A stretch of DNA of 64,000 nucleotides, taken from contig NZ_WHKF01000002.1 in the NCBI RefSeq assembly GCF_009295825.1, positions 620,001 through 684,000 of the forward strand, written 5' to 3'. This stretch comes from Marinifilum sp. N1E240. GTDB lineage: Bacteria > Bacteroidota > Bacteroidia > Bacteroidales > Marinifilaceae. Both the position numbers and the translations under genes were made by a program. Shown here one piece after another: positions 61,559 to 64,000 of the stretch (position 1 is its first letter; each line of letters opens with the position of its first letter). The notes beneath the pieces were generated by a model that saw only the letters and a list, made by a program, of their open reading frames with translations, made no database searches and was not told the DNA's origin.

Positions 61559-62839
61559 ATGAAAAATAAAAAAGTAATAATCTCCTTAGTGAGTATGATA
61601 ATATTGGCAGGAGGTATCGTAGCTTATCTGTTTGCAAGCAATAGTAATTCTGAATACGTATTTGATACTGTAGTTCTTAAAAAAGGATCAATAAACAATA
61701 CTGTAACTGCAACAGGTACATTGGAGGCCACAAATACGGTAACAGTAGGAACGCAAGTTTCTGGAGTTATAGAGAAACTGTATGTTGATTTTAATTCTAA
61801 AGTAAAAAAAGGGCAGTTAATTGCTGAACTTGATAAATCAACTTTGCAATCAACTTTTGAAACGGTAGAGGCGGATTTAGCTTCAGCTCAAGCCGAATTT
61901 GAATATCAAAAAGCGAATTATGATCGTATGAAAGTTCTTTTCGATAAAGAGTTATTAGCGGAAAGTGATTACGATTTGGTAAAATACAATTACAAAAACA
62001 GTGTAGCTAAAGTAAAGTCAGCAATAGCAAATTTAAATAAGGCCAAACTAAATCTTAGCTATGCAACCATTTATTCTCCAATTGATGGTATTGTAATCAA
62101 TCGAGCTGTAGAAGAAGGTCAGACTGTTACTGCAAGCATGAGTACGCCTGAGCTCTATACCATTGCTAACGATCTTACTGTAATGCAGGTGGAAGCTGAT
62201 GTTGACGAGGCGGATATAGGAATGGTAAAAACAGGACAAAGAGTTGAGTTTACCGTGGATGCATTTCCTGATGATATTTTTTCGGGAGAAGTCTCGGAAG
62301 TAAGACTACAAGCCGTTGAAACTTCCAATGTTGTTACCTATACTGTTATTGTAAAAGCTCAAAATCCTGAATTCAAATTAATGCCAGGTATGACAGCTTC
62401 CATTACTGATTATGTGGAAGAGGTAAATGATATTCTCTTATTAGCAGGTAAAGCTTTTCGTTTTTCACCTGATCGTGAAATGATGAATGATTATATGAGC
62501 AATTTATCTGACAACAATCAATTGGAGCGCTCAGGGAGAAATAATACTGGATCAAATTCATCAATAGCATCACGCAAGGGATCACGACCAGATCAGGATT
62601 TGGAGGATGATAAGAAGCTGGTATGGGTGAAACAGGGAAATTTAATTAAACCTGTGGTAGTAGAAATTGGTGTTACGGATGGAATAAATATTCAAGTTTT
62701 ATCAGGATTAAATGAAAATGATGCTATTGTTACTGCAATGTCTCTTGGTAAAAAGGATAGCGGCGAAGAGAAGGAGGAAACCAGTACGCAGAAAAGCCCT
62801 TTTGTTCAAGAAAGACCTAGAGGTGGTGGTCCAAGGTAA
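61559..62839 (+). CDS. Periplasmic adaptor (MacA / HlyD family)
   Basis: 426 residues. One N-terminal TM helix (about 5-25) anchors it in the inner membrane. Then come the lipoyl half (VTVGTQVSGVIEKLYVDFNSKVKKGQLIAEL), a coiled-coil hairpin (about 95-160), the second lipoyl half (YATIYSPIDGIVINRAVEEGQTV), a beta-barrel and a membrane-proximal domain. A polar Ser/Asn/Arg-rich stretch at about 310-345 and the RG-rich end ERPRGGGPR are variable extensions. It couples the MacB-type transporter to TolC. Confidence 0.93.
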   Translation: MKNKKVIISLVSMIILAGGIVAYLFASNSNSEYVFDTVVLKKGSINNTVTATGTLEATNTVTVGTQVSGVIEKLYVDFNSKVKKGQLIAELDKSTLQSTFETVEADLASAQAEFEYQKANYDRMKVLFDKELLAESDYDLVKYNYKNSVAKVKSAIANLNKAKLNLSYATIYSPIDGIVINRAVEEGQTVTASMSTPELYTIANDLTVMQVEADVDEADIGMVKTGQRVEFTVDAFPDDIFSGEVSEVRLQAVETSNVVTYTVIVKAQNPEFKLMPGMTASITDYVEEVNDILLLAGKAFRFSPDREMMNDYMSNLSDNNQLERSGRNNTGSNSSIASRKGSRPDQDLEDDKKLVWVKQGNLIKPVVVEIGVTDGINIQVLSGLNENDAIVTAMSLGKKDSGEEKEETSTQKSPFVQERPRGGGPR

Positions 62840-62871
62840 ATATGTTTTTTATTTAAAATGAGGATGTTAAG

Positions 62872-63630
62872 ATGGAAAATAAAAAAATTATTGAAATTAA
62901 AGGATTGCAAAAGAATTATACGGTTGGTGACGAAACAGTTAAGGCTTTGCGCTCAATTGATTTAAGCATAAATAAAGGAGAATTTGTATCTATTCTGGGA
63001 ACTAGTGGTTCAGGTAAGTCAACTCTCTTAAATATTCTGGGTTGTCTCGATAAACCTACCGCAGGAAATTATTGGTTGGATGGTATTGATGTAGAATCGA
63101 TGAGTAAAAATCGCCTGGCAGAGATTAGAAACCTAAACCTGGGCTTTGTATTTCAATCATACAATTTGCTGCCCAGAACTACAGCTTTGGAAAATGTTGA
63201 ACTACCACTTCTGTATAATTCGAAGATGAATTCGAAAGAACGACGACAGAGAGCCGAATACGCTTTGGAAGCAGTGGGACTAGCTGATCGTATGAAACAC
63301 CTTTCCAATCAAATGTCTGGAGGACAGCAACAACGTGTAGCTATTGCAAGATCTTTAGTGAACGATCCTTTAATCATTTTAGCTGATGAAGCCACTGGTA
63401 ATCTTGATACAAGAACTTCATATGAGATAATGACACTGTTTCAAAAATTAAATGAAAATGGGATTACCATTGGTTTTGTAACTCATGAGACAGATATTGC
63501 AGCATTTACAAAAAGGAATATTGTATTTCGTGATGGACAAATAATTAAGGATGTTACTATTAATAATCCTACCAGTGCATTACAAGCTCTAAAAAGTTTA
63601 GAAGAGGATATTAAAATTTTAACGAATTAG
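62872..63630 (+). CDS. ABC transporter ATP-binding protein (MacB / LolD type)
   Basis: 252 residues. Walker A GTSGSGKS at 43-50, Q-loop [11 protein letters not shown], signature [12 protein letters not shown], Walker [14 protein letters not shown] and the switch His in FVTHETD. The [23 protein letters not shown] block is typical of MacB/LolD ATPases. In Bacteroidota the MacB ATPase and permease are often separate genes, as here. 33 bases downstream of the adaptor, same operon. Confidence 0.95.
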   Translation: MENKKIIEIKGLQKNYTVGDETVKALRSIDLSINKGEFVSILGTSGSGKSTLLNILGCLDKPTAGNYWLDGIDVESMSKNRLAEIRNLNLGFVFQSYNLLPRTTALENVELPLLYNSKMNSKERRQRAEYALEAVGLADRMKHLSNQMSGGQQQRVAIARSLVNDPLIILADEATGNLDTRTSYEIMTLFQKLNENGITIGFVTHETDIAAFTKRNIVFRDGQIIKDVTINNPTSALQALKSLEEDIKILTN

Positions 63631-63647
63631 GTCTTAAAACGAAAAGG

Positions 63648-64000
63648 ATGAATTTATTCATATTATTAAAAATAGCCATAACGGCGATCAAGAGAAACAA
63701 ATTACGTTCCATTCTAACAATGTTAGGGATTATCATTGGTGTAGGTTCTGTAATAGCAATGTTGGCTATTGGCGAAGGTTCTAATGCAAGTATTAAATCG
63801 CAAATATCATCCATGGGAACCAATCTAATTAATGTAAATCCGGCACGCGTTCAAAATGGAGGAGTTCAAATGGGCAGAAGTGGATCTCAAACACTAAAAC
63901 TTACCGATGTTGATTACATTACTGAAAATTGTAATTTAATTGAGGCAAGTTCGCCGGAGGTAATCGGGTCCGGACAAGTCGTTTTGGGTTCGAAAAATTG
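63648..64000 (+). CDS. MacB-type ABC permease, 3' end outside window
   Basis: Starts at ATG 63648, 18 bases after the ATPase gene, and runs off the window after about 117 codons. The N-terminus MNLFILLKIAITAIKRNKLR precedes the first TM helix (SILTMLGIIIGVGSVIAMLAIGEG), the classic MacB/FtsX start, followed by the beginning of the MacB periplasmic domain (SSMGTNLINVNPA, LTLTDVDYI-like segment). Membrane component of the tripartite pump. Confidence 0.93.
   Translation, partial: MNLFILLKIAITAIKRNKLRSILTMLGIIIGVGSVIAMLAIGEGSNASIKSQISSMGTNLINVNPARVQNGGVQMGRSGSQTLKLTDVDYITENCNLIEASSPEVIGSGQVVLGSKN

Overview
The window is AT-rich chromosomal DNA of a Bacteroidota bacterium carrying a complete-looking 34.6 kb integrated siphovirus. 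The host assignment rests on a SusC/SusD pair, a subtilase with a type IX secretion C-terminal domain, LytS/LytTR signalling and TAnnTTTG-type promoter elements. The fermentative formate genes and the style of the proteins suggest an anaerobic or facultative marine or gut member of the Marinilabiliales/Bacteroidales; the genus is inference.

Host left arm (1-22916). It begins with the 3' part of a sulfite-reductase-type flavoprotein. A leftward formate module follows (pflB, pflA, focA), then a Rossmann-fold NAD(P) protein and a large secreted subtilase with Fn3 and GEVED domains. Next comes a block that reads as one peptide-scavenging unit: LytS-type sensor kinase, secreted zinc metalloprotease, SusC, SusD, LytTR response regulator. 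A SpoU-type RNA methyltransferase and an iron-sulfur flavodoxin-like reductase close the arm.

Prophage (22917-57565). It is bounded by an 18-bp direct repeat, with a tyrosine integrase just inside the left end. A leftward early block holds an orphan adenine methyltransferase, an acidic protein, two very small ORFs and an unrecognised 452-residue protein. The 452-residue gene is preceded by 1.1 kb of non-coding DNA with iteron-like repeats and three related hairpin repeats, and I read this as the probable replication or control region. Rightward genes start with an unknown protein and an HNH endonuclease. A terminator-flanked three-gene cassette follows: 2-TM Abi-like membrane protein, HEPN RNase-like protein, TIR-domain protein. 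It looks like a phage-borne anti-phage system. Then come endolysin, putative holin, HNH, a candidate cos region, terminases, portal, fused protease-capsid, connector and tail genes, tail-assembly chaperones joined by a programmed -1 frameshift, tape measure, baseplate protein and a giant modular fiber. The right end carries a cysteine-cluster protein, two small membrane proteins, a sigma-like regulator and a second 2-TM protein. No CI-like repressor was recognised.

Host right arm (57566-64000). An MRJP/yellow-like lipoprotein is divergent from an HxlR regulator, which converges on an exported glyoxalase-fold protein. Removing the phage would place the flavodoxin-like reductase next to these, suggesting a small electrophile or redox stress island. 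The window ends in a TolC, MacA, MacB efflux operon cut at 64000.
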